From positions 1 through 59,470 of the forward strand of contig JADGER010000002.1 of assembly GCA_016744315.1 (NCBI GenBank): DNA of 59,470 nucleotides. Direction: 5' to 3'. Shown here in pieces: positions 46,281 to 55,723 of the stretch (within the stretch, counting starts at the first letter, position 1; the number at the start of each line of letters is the position of its first letter). Source of the DNA: Sulfurovaceae bacterium (lineage in GTDB: Bacteria > Campylobacterota > Campylobacteria > Campylobacterales > Sulfurovaceae). Under the pieces are notes generated by a model. It was given only the letters and a program-made list of their open reading frames with translations. It searched no databases and was not told where the DNA came from. Both the position numbers and the translations under genes were made by a program.

Positions 46281-48368
46281 TTAAAAAAGATCCTCACTCA
46301 CTGATGGAGCAGTTACTTTTCTTTTAAGTTCTCTTTTATTCTCTTCATCAGGATCCATATCCTCATCTTCAATACCATAATCTGCATCAAAAAAATTTTT
46401 TTCTTTTGTTAGTGTAGCTTTGTTTTCTGAATCCATAGTCAAAGTTTTATGAGCTTTAGTTCCAGGAAGAGGTGAAATATCAGTATATAACTCCGATATA
46501 CCTTTTGATTTACCTCTCATAACTCCCTCTGGTTTAGGAAATGTACGAGGCGTATCAGGATAAAGTTTAATCAATTCTTTATAAAAATAAGCAAAAGCAG
46601 GTGCAGCTAAATAGCCTCCTGTAGCCTTTTTACCTATTCTTCGATTATTATCTCTACCAAACCATACAATAGTCTCAATAGTGGGAGAGTAGCCACAAAA
46701 CCATGCATCTACATTATCGTTGGTTGTTCCTGTTTTTCCTGCTAACTCTATCCCTTTGACCTTGGCTCTTTTGCCTGTGCCTCTTTTGATAACATCTTTG
46801 AGTATATCAGTCATCAAATAAGCTTGTGCAGGAGTTGTAAAATTATGTATCTCTTTGGGGCGAGTCTCATAGATTACAGCTCCTTCTTTAGATACAATTT
46901 TACTTACTAGTCGAGGCTCTATCATATGTCCATAGTTAGAAAAAACAGAAAATATTTGTGCCATTTTTAGAGGACTCAATCCTAAATTTCCTAGTGATAT
47001 AGACATATCTCTAGGAATATGTGGCACATCAAGCAATGCTAATCTTTTGCGAATTGTTTGTACACCAATATCATATACTAAGTTTACTGTTGCTAAATTA
47101 CGAGAATGTACTAATGCCTCACGCAAACGAATAAAGCCTTTGAAATCACCCTCATAATTTTTTGGAGACCATATTTTTCTCTCATCTCCTTTATAATACT
47201 GAAAAGTTCGAGAGAGATCAGTAAGATGTGAAGCAGGATTATAGCCCATATCTAAAGCTGTTTGATAAATAAATGGTTTAAATGCAGAACCTGGTTGCCT
47301 TATAGTCTGTGTAATACGATTAAAAGCACTTTTTTTGTAATTTACACCTCCAACCATAGCCAAAATATCCCCAGTTTTACTCTCTACAGCAACTAATCCG
47401 CCATTTAATGTGGTTTTCTTAGGAGTCTCTTTATAGCGTTTAAGCGCTAGTGTATGTGCATGTTTTATTGCTTTTCTTGCAATATGCTGTTGTTTCATAT
47501 CTACTGTAGTATATATCTGATACCCACCTGTACGAATATCATCTAATTTTCCCTTAAATCTTCTTTTAACTTCATCCACAATATAGGGTGCAATGTTTTG
47601 TGTCAATGTGGTTTTGTATACTTTAGGAGTCTCTTTGATAGCTTGTATATAATCTCTTTCTGTTATCCAACCTATACTTTTCATTCTATACAAAACACTA
47701 TTTGCACGAGCCAAAGCCCTTTTATAATGTCGTACAGGATTTAGGTAACTAGGAGCATTAGGCAAACCTACCAAAATAGCCGATTCTTTAAGCGTAAGTG
47801 CATTCATTTCTTTATGAAAAAACCCTTTAGACGCAGTTTTGATACCATAATAACCATTCCCAAAAAATATTTCATTTAGGTAGCGTTCTAATATTTGCTC
47901 TTTAGTAAGTTCTCGCTCTATCTTAAGAGCTAGTATTGCCTCTTTGAGTTTTCTTGTAAGCTTCTTTTCGTTACTAAGAAGTTTGTTTTTGATAAGTTGT
48001 TGCGTAAGTGTACTCCCACCCTCCACAAATTTTCTAGCCTTAATATCTGTAACAATAGCACGAATAATAGCGTCAGGATTTACCCCTTTGTGTTCAAAAA
48101 ATCGTGTATCTTCCACAGCCACCAAAGCCTCTATCACATATCCTGGGATCTCATCATAGCGTGCATAAAGTCTATGTCTTTTTTTGAACACATACGCTAA
48201 CTGCTTTCCATTTCTATCTAAAATTACAGAAGATATTTCAGGCTTATAGTTAATAAGTTTATCTGCATCTAATGTTATCTCTTGATAGGCATAAATAAAT
48301 GCTGATACCAATGCTATTGCAAAGATAAGCATAAGAATAATCGAGCCTTTAATCAATCTATTAATCAT
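46281..48368 (-). CDS. Class A penicillin-binding protein 1A (bifunctional)
   Basis: 695 residues. An N-terminal membrane anchor (IILMLIFAIALVSAFIYAY) precedes the glycosyltransferase domain with EDTRFFEHKGVNPDAIIRAI and GGSTLTQQLIKN. The transpeptidase domain follows with RQPGSAFKPFIY (catalytic Ser of SxxK), SRNLA (SxN) and GKTGTTND (KTG). It polymerises and cross-links peptidoglycan. The acidic C-terminal tail is low complexity. An ABC ATPase gene ends in its start codon (4-base overlap). Confidence 0.95.
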   Translation of the reverse strand: MINRLIKGSIILMLIFAIALVSAFIYAYQEITLDADKLINYKPEISSVILDRNGKQLAYVFKKRHRLYARYDEIPGYVIEALVAVEDTRFFEHKGVNPDAIIRAIVTDIKARKFVEGGSTLTQQLIKNKLLSNEKKLTRKLKEAILALKIERELTKEQILERYLNEIFFGNGYYGIKTASKGFFHKEMNALTLKESAILVGLPNAPSYLNPVRHYKRALARANSVLYRMKSIGWITERDYIQAIKETPKVYKTTLTQNIAPYIVDEVKRRFKGKLDDIRTGGYQIYTTVDMKQQHIARKAIKHAHTLALKRYKETPKKTTLNGGLVAVESKTGDILAMVGGVNYKKSAFNRITQTIRQPGSAFKPFIYQTALDMGYNPASHLTDLSRTFQYYKGDERKIWSPKNYEGDFKGFIRLREALVHSRNLATVNLVYDIGVQTIRKRLALLDVPHIPRDMSISLGNLGLSPLKMAQIFSVFSNYGHMIEPRLVSKIVSKEGAVIYETRPKEIHNFTTPAQAYLMTDILKDVIKRGTGKRAKVKGIELAGKTGTTNDNVDAWFCGYSPTIETIVWFGRDNNRRIGKKATGGYLAAPAFAYFYKELIKLYPDTPRTFPKPEGVMRGKSKGISELYTDISPLPGTKAHKTLTMDSENKATLTKEKNFFDADYGIEDEDMDPDEENKRELKRKVTAPSVSEDLF

Positions 48369-49054
48369 GCTCTAAACTCCCTATTGCCAAAGTTGGACTC
48401 TATTAATTTTTTGGTATACGCATCTTTGGGATTTTGTATAATATCCACAGCTTTCCCTCTTTCTACAACAATACCATCTTTTAAAACTACCATATCTCTA
48501 CAAAGTTTTTGAGCTACCCCAATATCATGTGTGACAAAAAGCATTAAAAATTGAAATCTATCTTGCAATTGTAGCAAAATTTGTATCATCTCTTCTCTAA
48601 GTTTGGGATCAAGTGCTGTAGTAGGTTCATCAAGAAGCAAAAGTTTTGGGTTAGAACTCAAAGCCATAGCCATTACAACTCGTTGTTGCTGTCCACCACT
48701 TAGCTCACTTGGAAAACGATTAATCATAGATCGCTCCAAACCCAAAAGGTCAAATAACTCTTCTTGATGTTCAAAAGAATTTAACCACTGATCTTTGATA
48801 ATACTCATAGGCGAAAGTGCAGTAAAAGCATTTTGTGGAACAAAGGCAAGTGTATCTCCTGCAATCAGTGCAAAATCACTCTCTATATCCATACTGCTTA
48901 TCAAAGTAGAAGGCAAAAGCCCAAGCAGTGCCTTGAGTGTGAGCGACTTTCCACTCCCACTCTGCCCCACAAGTGCAAGAGAATCCAAAAGTTCAAAAGA
49001 GATATTTACAAGCTCTTCTCCCTTATGTCTAATAGTCAAGTTACGACAAATCAT
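48365..49054 (-). CDS. Orphan ABC transporter ATP-binding protein (oligopeptide/nickel type)
   Basis: 229 residues, one ABC domain with Walker A GQSGSGKSLT, Q-loop FVPQNAFTALSPM, signature LSGGQQQRVVMAM, Walker B LLLLDEPTTALDPK and the H-loop FVTHDIG. The Q-loop pattern and length match DppD/NikD/OppD-type subunits, which normally work with two permeases and a binding protein. None of those is adjacent here. It overlaps the penicillin-binding protein start by 4 bases. Confidence 0.83.
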   Translation of the reverse strand: MICRNLTIRHKGEELVNISFELLDSLALVGQSGSGKSLTLKALLGLLPSTLISSMDIESDFALIAGDTLAFVPQNAFTALSPMSIIKDQWLNSFEHQEELFDLLGLERSMINRFPSELSGGQQQRVVMAMALSSNPKLLLLDEPTTALDPKLREEMIQILLQLQDRFQFLMLFVTHDIGVAQKLCRDMVVLKDGIVVERGKAVDIIQNPKDAYTKKLIESNFGNREFRA

Positions 49055-49111
49055 TCTACCTCTCTTCTCTTAGCATCATAAAGAGATATTATAACATACA
49101 CAATTATTTTT

Positions 49112-50194
49112 TTACACTAGAATCAACTCCAAAACCTTAGACAAATTTTTCTTGCTCACTCCAAGTTGAGGGATAAGTCTCATAATAGGCTCTGTAACTG
49201 TAGGTTGCCGTATCGCTCCCACAATAAAACCCTCTGCTATCAGTTGTTCTTGTATCTCTATAACTTTTTTATTAGATTCCTGAGGCAGTGCTATAATAAG
49301 TGAATTAGCATGAATTCCTGTTAGCTTTTTAACTATCTCCAAACGCTCTTGAATTTTTTTATAATATTTATCAGCTTTTTTGGCTACAAATTCTATATTA
49401 ACAAGGGCTAAAGCTGTATCAAAAACTGATGGAGCTGTAGAATATATCACAGGTTTAGCACGATTTTCAAGAAAAGAGATAATCTCAGAACTAGAGAGTA
49501 TATACGCCCCATAACTTCCATATGCTTTACCTAGTGTTCCCATTTTAATATGATAAGGAGTCACTGCTATATTATAATATTCAAATACTCCTAGCAAATG
49601 TTCGCCTAATACTCCAGAGCTATGAGCCTCATCCACAATCATCAAAGCCTCATGCCTCTCTACCACAGCAAATATCTCACGACTACAGACCACACCACTC
49701 ATAGAATAAACACCCTCTACAGCAACTATCTTTCGTCTAGCATTTGACGCAAGAAGTTTTTTCTCTAAATCTTCTGCATCATTATGAGCAAATAGTACAA
49801 CCTTATCACCCAACAACCCTGAAGCCATCACCCCACTCGCATGATACTCTTCATCCATAAAAAGCATATCCCCTTTGCGAACCAAAGCCTCAATAAGTGA
49901 TATATTTGCCAAAAATCCAGACCCCACCACAAGCCCCTCTTCAAAGCCATTAAGCTCTGCCAGTCTTTCTTCAAAAAGCTTATGAATAGGATGATACCCA
50001 TTCACAAGCATACTCGCTTTTGGTGCAAAAGTATTATATTGTTCCACAAGTTTAATAGCCTTTTTAAACTGCTTTTTATTTGTAGAGAGTCCTAGATAAT
50101 CATTAGATGCTAAGTCTATCAAAGACGCATCAAAAATCTTCCGCTGACGAAATCGCCCTGACCTTTTGAGAGCTTTTAGTTGGGTTTGATACAT
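49112..50194 (-). CDS. bioF: 8-amino-7-oxononanoate synthase-like PLP enzyme (BioF)
   Basis: 360 residues from ATG 50194; an in-frame ATG 18 bases upstream is possible, but neither has a clear Shine-Dalgarno sequence. The alpha-oxoamine synthase fold is evident: DLASNDYLGLSTN, LVNGYHPIHKLFEERLAELN, FMDEEYHAS, VDEAHSSGVLGEHL and the PLP lysine in GTLGKAYGSYGAYI. BioF condenses pimeloyl-ACP with alanine in biotin synthesis. Other family members (Kbl, HemA, SptC) differ in substrate; BioF is the best fit by length. It follows hrgA-like without a gap. Confidence 0.82.
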   Translation of the reverse strand: MYQTQLKALKRSGRFRQRKIFDASLIDLASNDYLGLSTNKKQFKKAIKLVEQYNTFAPKASMLVNGYHPIHKLFEERLAELNGFEEGLVVGSGFLANISLIEALVRKGDMLFMDEEYHASGVMASGLLGDKVVLFAHNDAEDLEKKLLASNARRKIVAVEGVYSMSGVVCSREIFAVVERHEALMIVDEAHSSGVLGEHLLGVFEYYNIAVTPYHIKMGTLGKAYGSYGAYILSSSEIISFLENRAKPVIYSTAPSVFDTALALVNIEFVAKKADKYYKKIQERLEIVKKLTGIHANSLIIALPQESNKKVIEIQEQLIAEGFIVGAIRQPTVTEPIMRLIPQLGVSKKNLSKVLELILV

Positions 50195-50195
50195 G

Positions 50196-51158
50196 TTATT
50201 CACAACTATCATTCAAAGGTATATTCTTTTGTTTACAATATACCTCAACTTCAGATTCAATTAATAAATATTTATCACAAAACTCATCAAATTCTTTCTC
50301 TATTGATTTATAATATCGTTCTTGAACTGCTAATGCTTTTTCTGTTAGTTCAATAAAACTTTCATATTTTTGATTTACTTTACAGAGTTTATCAATAGTT
50401 TTAAAATCTAACTCTCTAAATTTAGATTGGAATAAAATTTTACTTTCATACGGATTTGCTTTTAGTTCAATAATACCAATTCCAAAAGATTGATTGAGTC
50501 GTTCCATTTCATCTTTTAAACTATCACTAATTTCAAAAGCAACTAAATATCCATAATTTGCCCAACTTGAGTTTGATACTGCTTGGAAATAACATTTTTT
50601 TAGTTCATAATCTGTATTTATCTCTTTTTTGATTTCATAAGATGTTAGCTTAAATGTATCAGCCTTATTTAAAATTTTCATAAAAGCTTTATTTACTGTT
50701 GATGTTAAGTTTAAAAACTCAATTCCTATCATATCTGGATGTATCCATTTTTGATGGTCATCTTTGCTATTTTTTGACTCTTCATGAAGAATTGTTTTTG
50801 AATAAATATTTTTACTTTTTAGATAACTACTTAGTAGTATATGCAAATCTCTCTCTTTATAAGTTTTCTTTATTTTTTGTACTTCATTTACTAGAGTATC
50901 CAACTCTTCAATAACTATATTTTGTTCGTTTTTTGATAAATAATAAAAATATGTACCACTATTTGCTTTATTACGATGAACTCTTGAATCATTTTTTCTA
51001 ATAAAATCACCTAAGAGTGCTGATATTGTTGCATCAGGTGTTTTTGCATTTTTAAAATCATAATATTTATTTTTTCGAATATTTGCTAAAACTTCTTTAT
51101 GATTTGATGGTTTTTGTAAATCTTCTAAACTTTTTAATATTGCTTCTTTAACGGTCAT
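50196..51158 (-). CDS. HrgA-like protein with N-terminal HARE-type winged helix
   Basis: 320 residues. The first 75 residues (TVKEAILKSLEDLQKPSNHK, then ATISALLGDFIRKNDSRVHR) fit a HARE-HTH (HB1/ASXL/restriction endonuclease) fold. The remainder, with KWIHPDMIGIEFLN and SFGIGIIELKANPY, resembles the HrgA/COG2958 family, known in Helicobacter pylori at a restriction-modification locus. The C-terminal part could hold a nuclease-like core (IELKANPYESKI). It is AT-rich. Its stop abuts bioF, and it has no methyltransferase partner here. Recognition is from memory of the family, so it is moderate. Confidence 0.7.
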   Translation of the reverse strand: MTVKEAILKSLEDLQKPSNHKEVLANIRKNKYYDFKNAKTPDATISALLGDFIRKNDSRVHRNKANSGTYFYYLSKNEQNIVIEELDTLVNEVQKIKKTYKERDLHILLSSYLKSKNIYSKTILHEESKNSKDDHQKWIHPDMIGIEFLNLTSTVNKAFMKILNKADTFKLTSYEIKKEINTDYELKKCYFQAVSNSSWANYGYLVAFEISDSLKDEMERLNQSFGIGIIELKANPYESKILFQSKFRELDFKTIDKLCKVNQKYESFIELTEKALAVQERYYKSIEKEFDEFCDKYLLIESEVEVYCKQKNIPLNDSCE

Positions 51159-51262
51159 TATTTACCTTTTATTCTATTACTAATTACGATTATAACATAC
51201 TTCTTCCAAACTACTAAGTAATAATACCAAGTAAAATAATTAGCAAAAAGACACACTTTTTT

Positions 51263-51808
51263 CTAAATCCATGGCAATAATTTTTCCACTTGTAAACCCA
51301 TAGCAGTACTTTCATATCCTGAGACTTCTAGGATATATTTTTTGCAGAATCCTTCTACCATGCATCCTCCTGCTTTGCCTTGCCAGAGGTTGCTTTCTAG
51401 GTAGGCTTCTAGGTCATCTTTTTGGAATGGGGCAAAGTGGTAGTAGGTGGCAGAGGTATCAGAGAAATATATCTCTTTTGTTTTATAACTCATAGCAGAT
51501 AGTATTGCTATCTTGGAGCCACTTTGGATTTCTAATATTCGTTTGGCATCATCTCTATTTTTGGGTTTACGCAGTATTTGTCCTGAAGATGAAGCAATAA
51601 CACTATCAGCTGTAAGCAGAGGTATTTCTAAGCCAAATTCTTTAATAGCTGATTCAAGTTTGCCTTTGGTAGCTATATATACAAAATCTTTGGCAATGGT
51701 TGTGGTGATTTGTTCTTCATCATATTCTGGTGCTTTTTGAATAAAATCAATAGTAAATTTTTTGAGGAGTGTGGCTCTTGATATGGAGTTTGAGGCAAGG
51801 TGTATAAT
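51263..51808 (-). CDS. maf: Maf-family nucleotide pyrophosphatase with no ATG/GTG/TTG start (probable AUU)
   Basis: 181 residues if translation begins at ATT 51808. The frame is open back to a TAA near 51868, and ATG, GTG and TTG do not occur in frame before the conserved start. AAAAGGA lies 6 bases upstream of ATT 51808, and translation from there gives the family N terminus (M)IHLASNSISRATLLKKF. Other motifs are PEYDEEQ, ATKGK and LLTADSVIA with the catalytic Asp. The first in-frame ATG (51493) would remove all of these. Maf hydrolyses (d)NTPs and modified nucleotides, affecting septation. It follows alaS. Confidence 0.8.
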   Translation of the reverse strand: MIHLASNSISRATLLKKFTIDFIQKAPEYDEEQITTTIAKDFVYIATKGKLESAIKEFGLEIPLLTADSVIASSSGQILRKPKNRDDAKRILEIQSGSKIAILSAMSYKTKEIYFSDTSATYYHFAPFQKDDLEAYLESNLWQGKAGGCMVEGFCKKYILEVSGYESTAMGLQVEKLLPWI

Positions 51809-51850
51809 AATAAATCCTTTTGTATATAAGCTGTTATAAAAAGGTTGGCG

Positions 51851-51984
51851 TATCCCTTTTATTACTTAAAAAACAAGAAAAAGTAAGGGAAAAGGGATAA
51901 TTTATTAAAAGGAGTTGGACCAAAAGTAAAACAAGGAGTATTTATATTTACTTGAACAAGAAAGTAAATATTTAAACTTTGGTC
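51851..51984. repeat. Two long imperfect inverted repeats between alaS and maf
   Basis: Arms TATCCCTTTT (51851-51860) and AAAAGGGATA (51890-51899) with inner ATTACTT/AAGTAA form one hairpin. GACCAAA (51918-51924) and TTTGGTC (51978-51984) enclose ATATTTACTT (51944-51953)/AAGTAAATAT (51962-51971) with an 8-base loop. The 273-base gap has no gene visible. It could hold the alaS terminator, a small structured RNA or the remnant of a mobile palindrome. Confidence 0.5.
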
Positions 51985-52081
51985 TCAGAGTTAGGAATTT
52001 TCCTTTCTCTTGGTGTCATTATATCTTATAGGAATTAATAGAAAAACAACAAGAGATTAATAGATAGTAAATAACTTTGAG

Positions 52082-54634
52082 CTATTTTCCTAAGATATCG
52101 GCTATATAGGTTTTTGACTGCTCTATTGCCTCAATTATTTTACTAGCATCTTTGCCTCCTGCTTGGGCAAAATCATTGCGACCACCGCCACCACCACCAA
52201 GAATAGGAGCTATTGCTTTTATCCAAGCTCCTGCTTTAATAGGAGATTCTTTGCTTCCACAGGCTATCATTACTTTATCACCCTTTTTTTGAAAGAGCAT
52301 AATAGCAACTTTTGGATATTTATTTTTGGCCTCATCAATAATCTCTTTAATGTCACCTGTATTTGCTTCATCTACAATCACAGTTACACCATTGATTTCA
52401 TCGGCTACTAACTCTTTTTTGCTACTGCTCAGGGCTATTTGAAGTTCACCTTTGAGTGTTTTGATTTGATCTTTGAGTTTTTGTATACCTGCTATTGGAT
52501 TTTGATTTTTCAGTTCTGCTTTGATTTCTACTAAAGAGTTTCTAACTTTATTTACTTCTTCAATAGCAGAATTTCCACAAATAGCTTCTACTCTTCTAAC
52601 ACCTGCTGAAACACCTGACTCTTTTGTAATCATAAAAAGACCTATTTGTGAAGCATTGGATACATGCGTTCCACCACAAAGTTCTACGCAATCACTACCC
52701 ATACTTACAACTCGTACCTCATCACCATATTTTTCACCAAAAAGTGCTGTAGCCCCAGAATTTTTGGCATCTGCTATAGACATGACTTTGCTTTGGCAGG
52801 CTATATTAGCATTGATTTTATCATTTACCCATGCTTCTACAGCTTCTATCTCTTGGCTACTCATAGCTTGTGGATGAGAGAAATCAAAACGAAGTCTCTT
52901 ATCATCATTAAGAGAACCTGCTTGTGCTATATGTTCTCCTAAAATTTCTCGTAATGCAGAGTGTAATAGGTGTGTAGCAGAGTGATGTTTTTGTATCTGT
53001 AAACGACGACTGCCTACTTTGGCTTCTACCTTTTCGTCTACTTTTAAAGAGCCTTCAAATTCTGAAAGATTCATATCCAAAAATTTCTTTGTATCCAAGA
53101 CTTGAATACTCTCATTAATAACTCCACTATCTCCAACTTGACCACCAGACTCTGCGTAAAATGGTGTTTTATCCAAGAGTACCCATCCTTTGCCATCAAT
53201 ACTCTCTACTTGGACAAAGGATTCATCCAAAAGAGCCAAAACAGTACTTTGTACGCTACTTTCTTTATAGCCTACAAACTCATTTACTCCACAAGATTCT
53301 TTAATGGCTTTAAAATCACCTACAGCCAAGGCATCTCCTGTTCCTTTCCATGCAGCTTTTGATTGTGCTTTTTGTACTTGCATTTTATTCTTAAAAGCTT
53401 CTATATCTAAATCTATATTTTTTTCTCTTAGCATATCTTGGGTTAGATCAAGCGGGAACCCATAAGTATCATAAAGTTTAAAGGCAACTTCTCCATCAAA
53501 TATATCACTACTTTTGGCTAACTCTTGATTAAAGAGTTTGATTCCTGCTTCTATAGTGCCGAAAAATCGTTCTTCTTCTAATTTCATAGATGTTTTAATA
53601 GATTTTGCTTTGCTAGAGAGATAGTCATACTGCTCACCCATAAGAGCAACAAGTGTATCAACAAGCTTATAGATAAAAGGCTTACGAAGACCCAAAAGGT
53701 ATCCATGACGAATAGCACGACGCATAATACGACGCAATACATAACCTCTTCCTTCTTTGTCAAAGTTTACACCCTGAGCTAACAAAAAAGAACATGAACG
53801 CAAGTGGTCAGCTATCACACGATAAGATGCACTATTACTTGCTTCATACTTATAAGGAGTTCCCACTAACTCCCCTATTTTTTCCAAAAATGGCATAAAA
53901 AGTGAAGAGTGGTAATTATTTTCTTTTCCCTCTTTGATTGCGATAACTCTTTCTAAACCCATACCTGTATCTATACTTGGGTTTGGAAGTCGATTGAGTG
54001 TGCCTGAGCTATCTCTATCATATTGCATAAAAACCAAATTCCAAATCTCTAAAAAGCGATCACCCTCACCACCCATTTTATCTTCAGGGGAATTAAAATT
54101 CTCTGCACCTTGGTCATAGAATATCTCACTACATGGTCCACAAGGTCCAGTATCTCCCATCTGCCAAAAATTATCTGCGTCACCAAAACGAACTATTCGC
54201 TCTTTGGCAATATGTTTTGTCCATAAGGCATATGCTTCATCATCACTATCATGGATAGTTACCCATAGTTTATCTACAGGAAGTGCCAAGTACTTTGGAT
54301 CAGTAATAAACTCCCAAGCATACGCGATTGCATCTTCTTTAAAATAATCAGCAAAAGAGAAATTTCCAAGCATCTCAAATAGTGTATGGTGTCTTGATGT
54401 ATACCCTACATTATCGAGGTCATTATGCTTCCCTCCTGCTCGTAGGCAAGTTTGTGAAGAAGTAGCACAAGGTATAGATGGGATAGGTGCATCACCTGTA
54501 AATATTTTCTTAAACTGTACCATACCTGCGTTTGTAAACATTAGTGTTGCATCATCAGGTACAAGTGCTGAACTAGCTACAAGTTTGTGTCCTTTACTAA
54601 CAAAAAAGTCTAAAAATTGTTCCCTGATATTCAT
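52082..54634 (-). CDS. alaS: Alanyl-tRNA synthetase AlaS
   Basis: 850 residues. The class II catalytic core spans about 1-230 ([36 protein letters not shown]). The editing domain has the metal-binding [14 protein letters not shown] and [12 protein letters not shown]. The C-terminal C-Ala domain ends with [20 protein letters not shown]. It charges tRNA-Ala. It is transcribed leftward toward maf. No T-box-like leader is seen in the 228-base gap shared with hisZ. Confidence 0.97.
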   Translation of the reverse strand: MNIREQFLDFFVSKGHKLVASSALVPDDATLMFTNAGMVQFKKIFTGDAPIPSIPCATSSQTCLRAGGKHNDLDNVGYTSRHHTLFEMLGNFSFADYFKEDAIAYAWEFITDPKYLALPVDKLWVTIHDSDDEAYALWTKHIAKERIVRFGDADNFWQMGDTGPCGPCSEIFYDQGAENFNSPEDKMGGEGDRFLEIWNLVFMQYDRDSSGTLNRLPNPSIDTGMGLERVIAIKEGKENNYHSSLFMPFLEKIGELVGTPYKYEASNSASYRVIADHLRSCSFLLAQGVNFDKEGRGYVLRRIMRRAIRHGYLLGLRKPFIYKLVDTLVALMGEQYDYLSSKAKSIKTSMKLEEERFFGTIEAGIKLFNQELAKSSDIFDGEVAFKLYDTYGFPLDLTQDMLREKNIDLDIEAFKNKMQVQKAQSKAAWKGTGDALAVGDFKAIKESCGVNEFVGYKESSVQSTVLALLDESFVQVESIDGKGWVLLDKTPFYAESGGQVGDSGVINESIQVLDTKKFLDMNLSEFEGSLKVDEKVEAKVGSRRLQIQKHHSATHLLHSALREILGEHIAQAGSLNDDKRLRFDFSHPQAMSSQEIEAVEAWVNDKINANIACQSKVMSIADAKNSGATALFGEKYGDEVRVVSMGSDCVELCGGTHVSNASQIGLFMITKESGVSAGVRRVEAICGNSAIEEVNKVRNSLVEIKAELKNQNPIAGIQKLKDQIKTLKGELQIALSSSKKELVADEINGVTVIVDEANTGDIKEIIDEAKNKYPKVAIMLFQKKGDKVMIACGSKESPIKAGAWIKAIAPILGGGGGGRNDFAQAGGKDASKIIEAIEQSKTYIADILGK

Positions 54635-54720
54635 AGAAATACCCTCATTTTAAAATTCAGTTATTTTATCTATAAATCTATTTATTAATGTTTAAATTGA
54701 GGCAAATATCACTTTTACTT

Positions 54721-54729
54721 TGCTATAAT
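54721..54729 (+). promoter_or_regulatory. Predicted extended -10 promoter of the hisZ-purA-carA operon
   Basis: TGCTATAAT (TGn plus perfect TATAAT) lies 134 bases before the hisZ ATG. A second TATAAT at 54806-54811 could give a shorter leader. Between them is the hairpin CTGTAGTTTA/TAAACTATAG. Confidence 0.45.
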
Positions 54730-54741
54730 ATCTCCTTGTTT

Positions 54742-54766
54742 CTGTAGTTTAATCGATAAACTATAG
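54742..54766 (+). promoter_or_regulatory. Leader hairpin upstream of hisZ
   Basis: CTGTAGTTTA (54742-54751) and TAAACTATAG (54757-54766) pair over 10 bases, with one G-U, around the loop ATCGA. If transcribed from 54736, it sits in the first 10 to 30 nucleotides of a roughly 126-base leader. It may stabilise the message or act in attenuation; no known riboswitch is recognised. Confidence 0.4.
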
Positions 54767-54862
54767 CTAAGAACTATTTTCACCCATGACTAAACAGACT
54801 TTAGATATAATTTTCGTAATTTTGTAAAGCCATAAAAAACTATACTAAACATTAGGTAAAAA

Positions 54863-55711
54863 ATGATATTTGAACATGAGATTCCTAGCGGAAGTAGACT
54901 ATACTTTGGTAAAAGTGCTAAAGTAAAAAGAGAGATAGAAAATATTGCAGGTGAAGCTCTTTGCAATTTGGGATTTGAAGAGATAGTTACACCACTCTTT
55001 TCTTATCACCAACATGAGAGCTTCAAAGATTTAAAACCACTCATCCGTCTCAATGATGAAGCCAATCACAAAGTCACACTACGAGCAGATAGTACAGCTG
55101 ATGTGGTGCGTATAACTACCAAGAGATTAGGTAGAAGTATGGAATCAAAAAAATGGTTTTATATCCAGCCAATAGTAACTTTTCCTACAACTGAACAGTA
55201 TCAAGTTGGTGCAGAGATTATAGGTGGGTCGTTTGATGAAGTTATTAATACAACTGTAACTCTCCTAGAAAAATTAGAGCTTACTGCTATATTACAACTG
55301 GCAAATATTCGTATTCCTCATCTTTTGAATAAGAAATATGCTGTATCTTTGGAGTGGTTGCGTTCTACAAATATTGAAAAAATATTAAGTATAGATCTTC
55401 CTTGGATAGAGAAACTTGTTCGTATCCATTGTGTAGATGACTTGGATGATTTGAGTATCTTTCCAGATGATATAGCTACAGAACTATTACATATCAAAGA
55501 AGCTGTAGCAAAAATAGAGTATTCTAATATTGTTATCTCTCCTTTATACTATGCAAAAATGCGTTATTATGACTCATTGACATTCAAAATGTTTGAGGGT
55601 AATGAGCTATTAGCAAAAGGTGGTATCTATACTATAGAGGGTACAGACGCTTCAGGATTTGCACTCTATACAGATGAGTGTATTGTACAAAAGATGAATA
55701 AAAATAGATAA
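54863..55711 (+). CDS. hisZ: ATP phosphoribosyltransferase regulatory subunit-like protein HisZ
   Basis: 282 residues resembling the catalytic core of histidyl-tRNA synthetase without its anticodon domain. Seen are EIPSGSRLYFGKSAKVKREI, the class II motif-like LRADSTADVVRITTKRL and FYIQPIVTFPTTEQYQVGAE. HisZ activates the short HisG enzyme. It starts at ATG 54863 after TTAGGTAAAAA. purA follows 12 bases later. hisG is not in the window. Confidence 0.85.
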   Translation: MIFEHEIPSGSRLYFGKSAKVKREIENIAGEALCNLGFEEIVTPLFSYHQHESFKDLKPLIRLNDEANHKVTLRADSTADVVRITTKRLGRSMESKKWFYIQPIVTFPTTEQYQVGAEIIGGSFDEVINTTVTLLEKLELTAILQLANIRIPHLLNKKYAVSLEWLRSTNIEKILSIDLPWIEKLVRIHCVDDLDDLSIFPDDIATELLHIKEAVAKIEYSNIVISPLYYAKMRYYDSLTFKMFEGNELLAKGGIYTIEGTDASGFALYTDECIVQKMNKNR

Positions 55712-55723
55712 AAGTAGGGAATA

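Noticed and set aside
51263-51493. A 76-residue stand-alone protein or a 5'-truncated maf pseudogene
   Set aside because: The frame continues upstream without a stop through all conserved Maf motifs, and an ATT with a proper ribosome binding site explains the start better.
54635-54862. A T-box or known riboswitch before alaS or hisZ
   Set aside because: No T-box sequence or specifier loop is visible; only a simple 10-base hairpin and two -10-like elements are seen.
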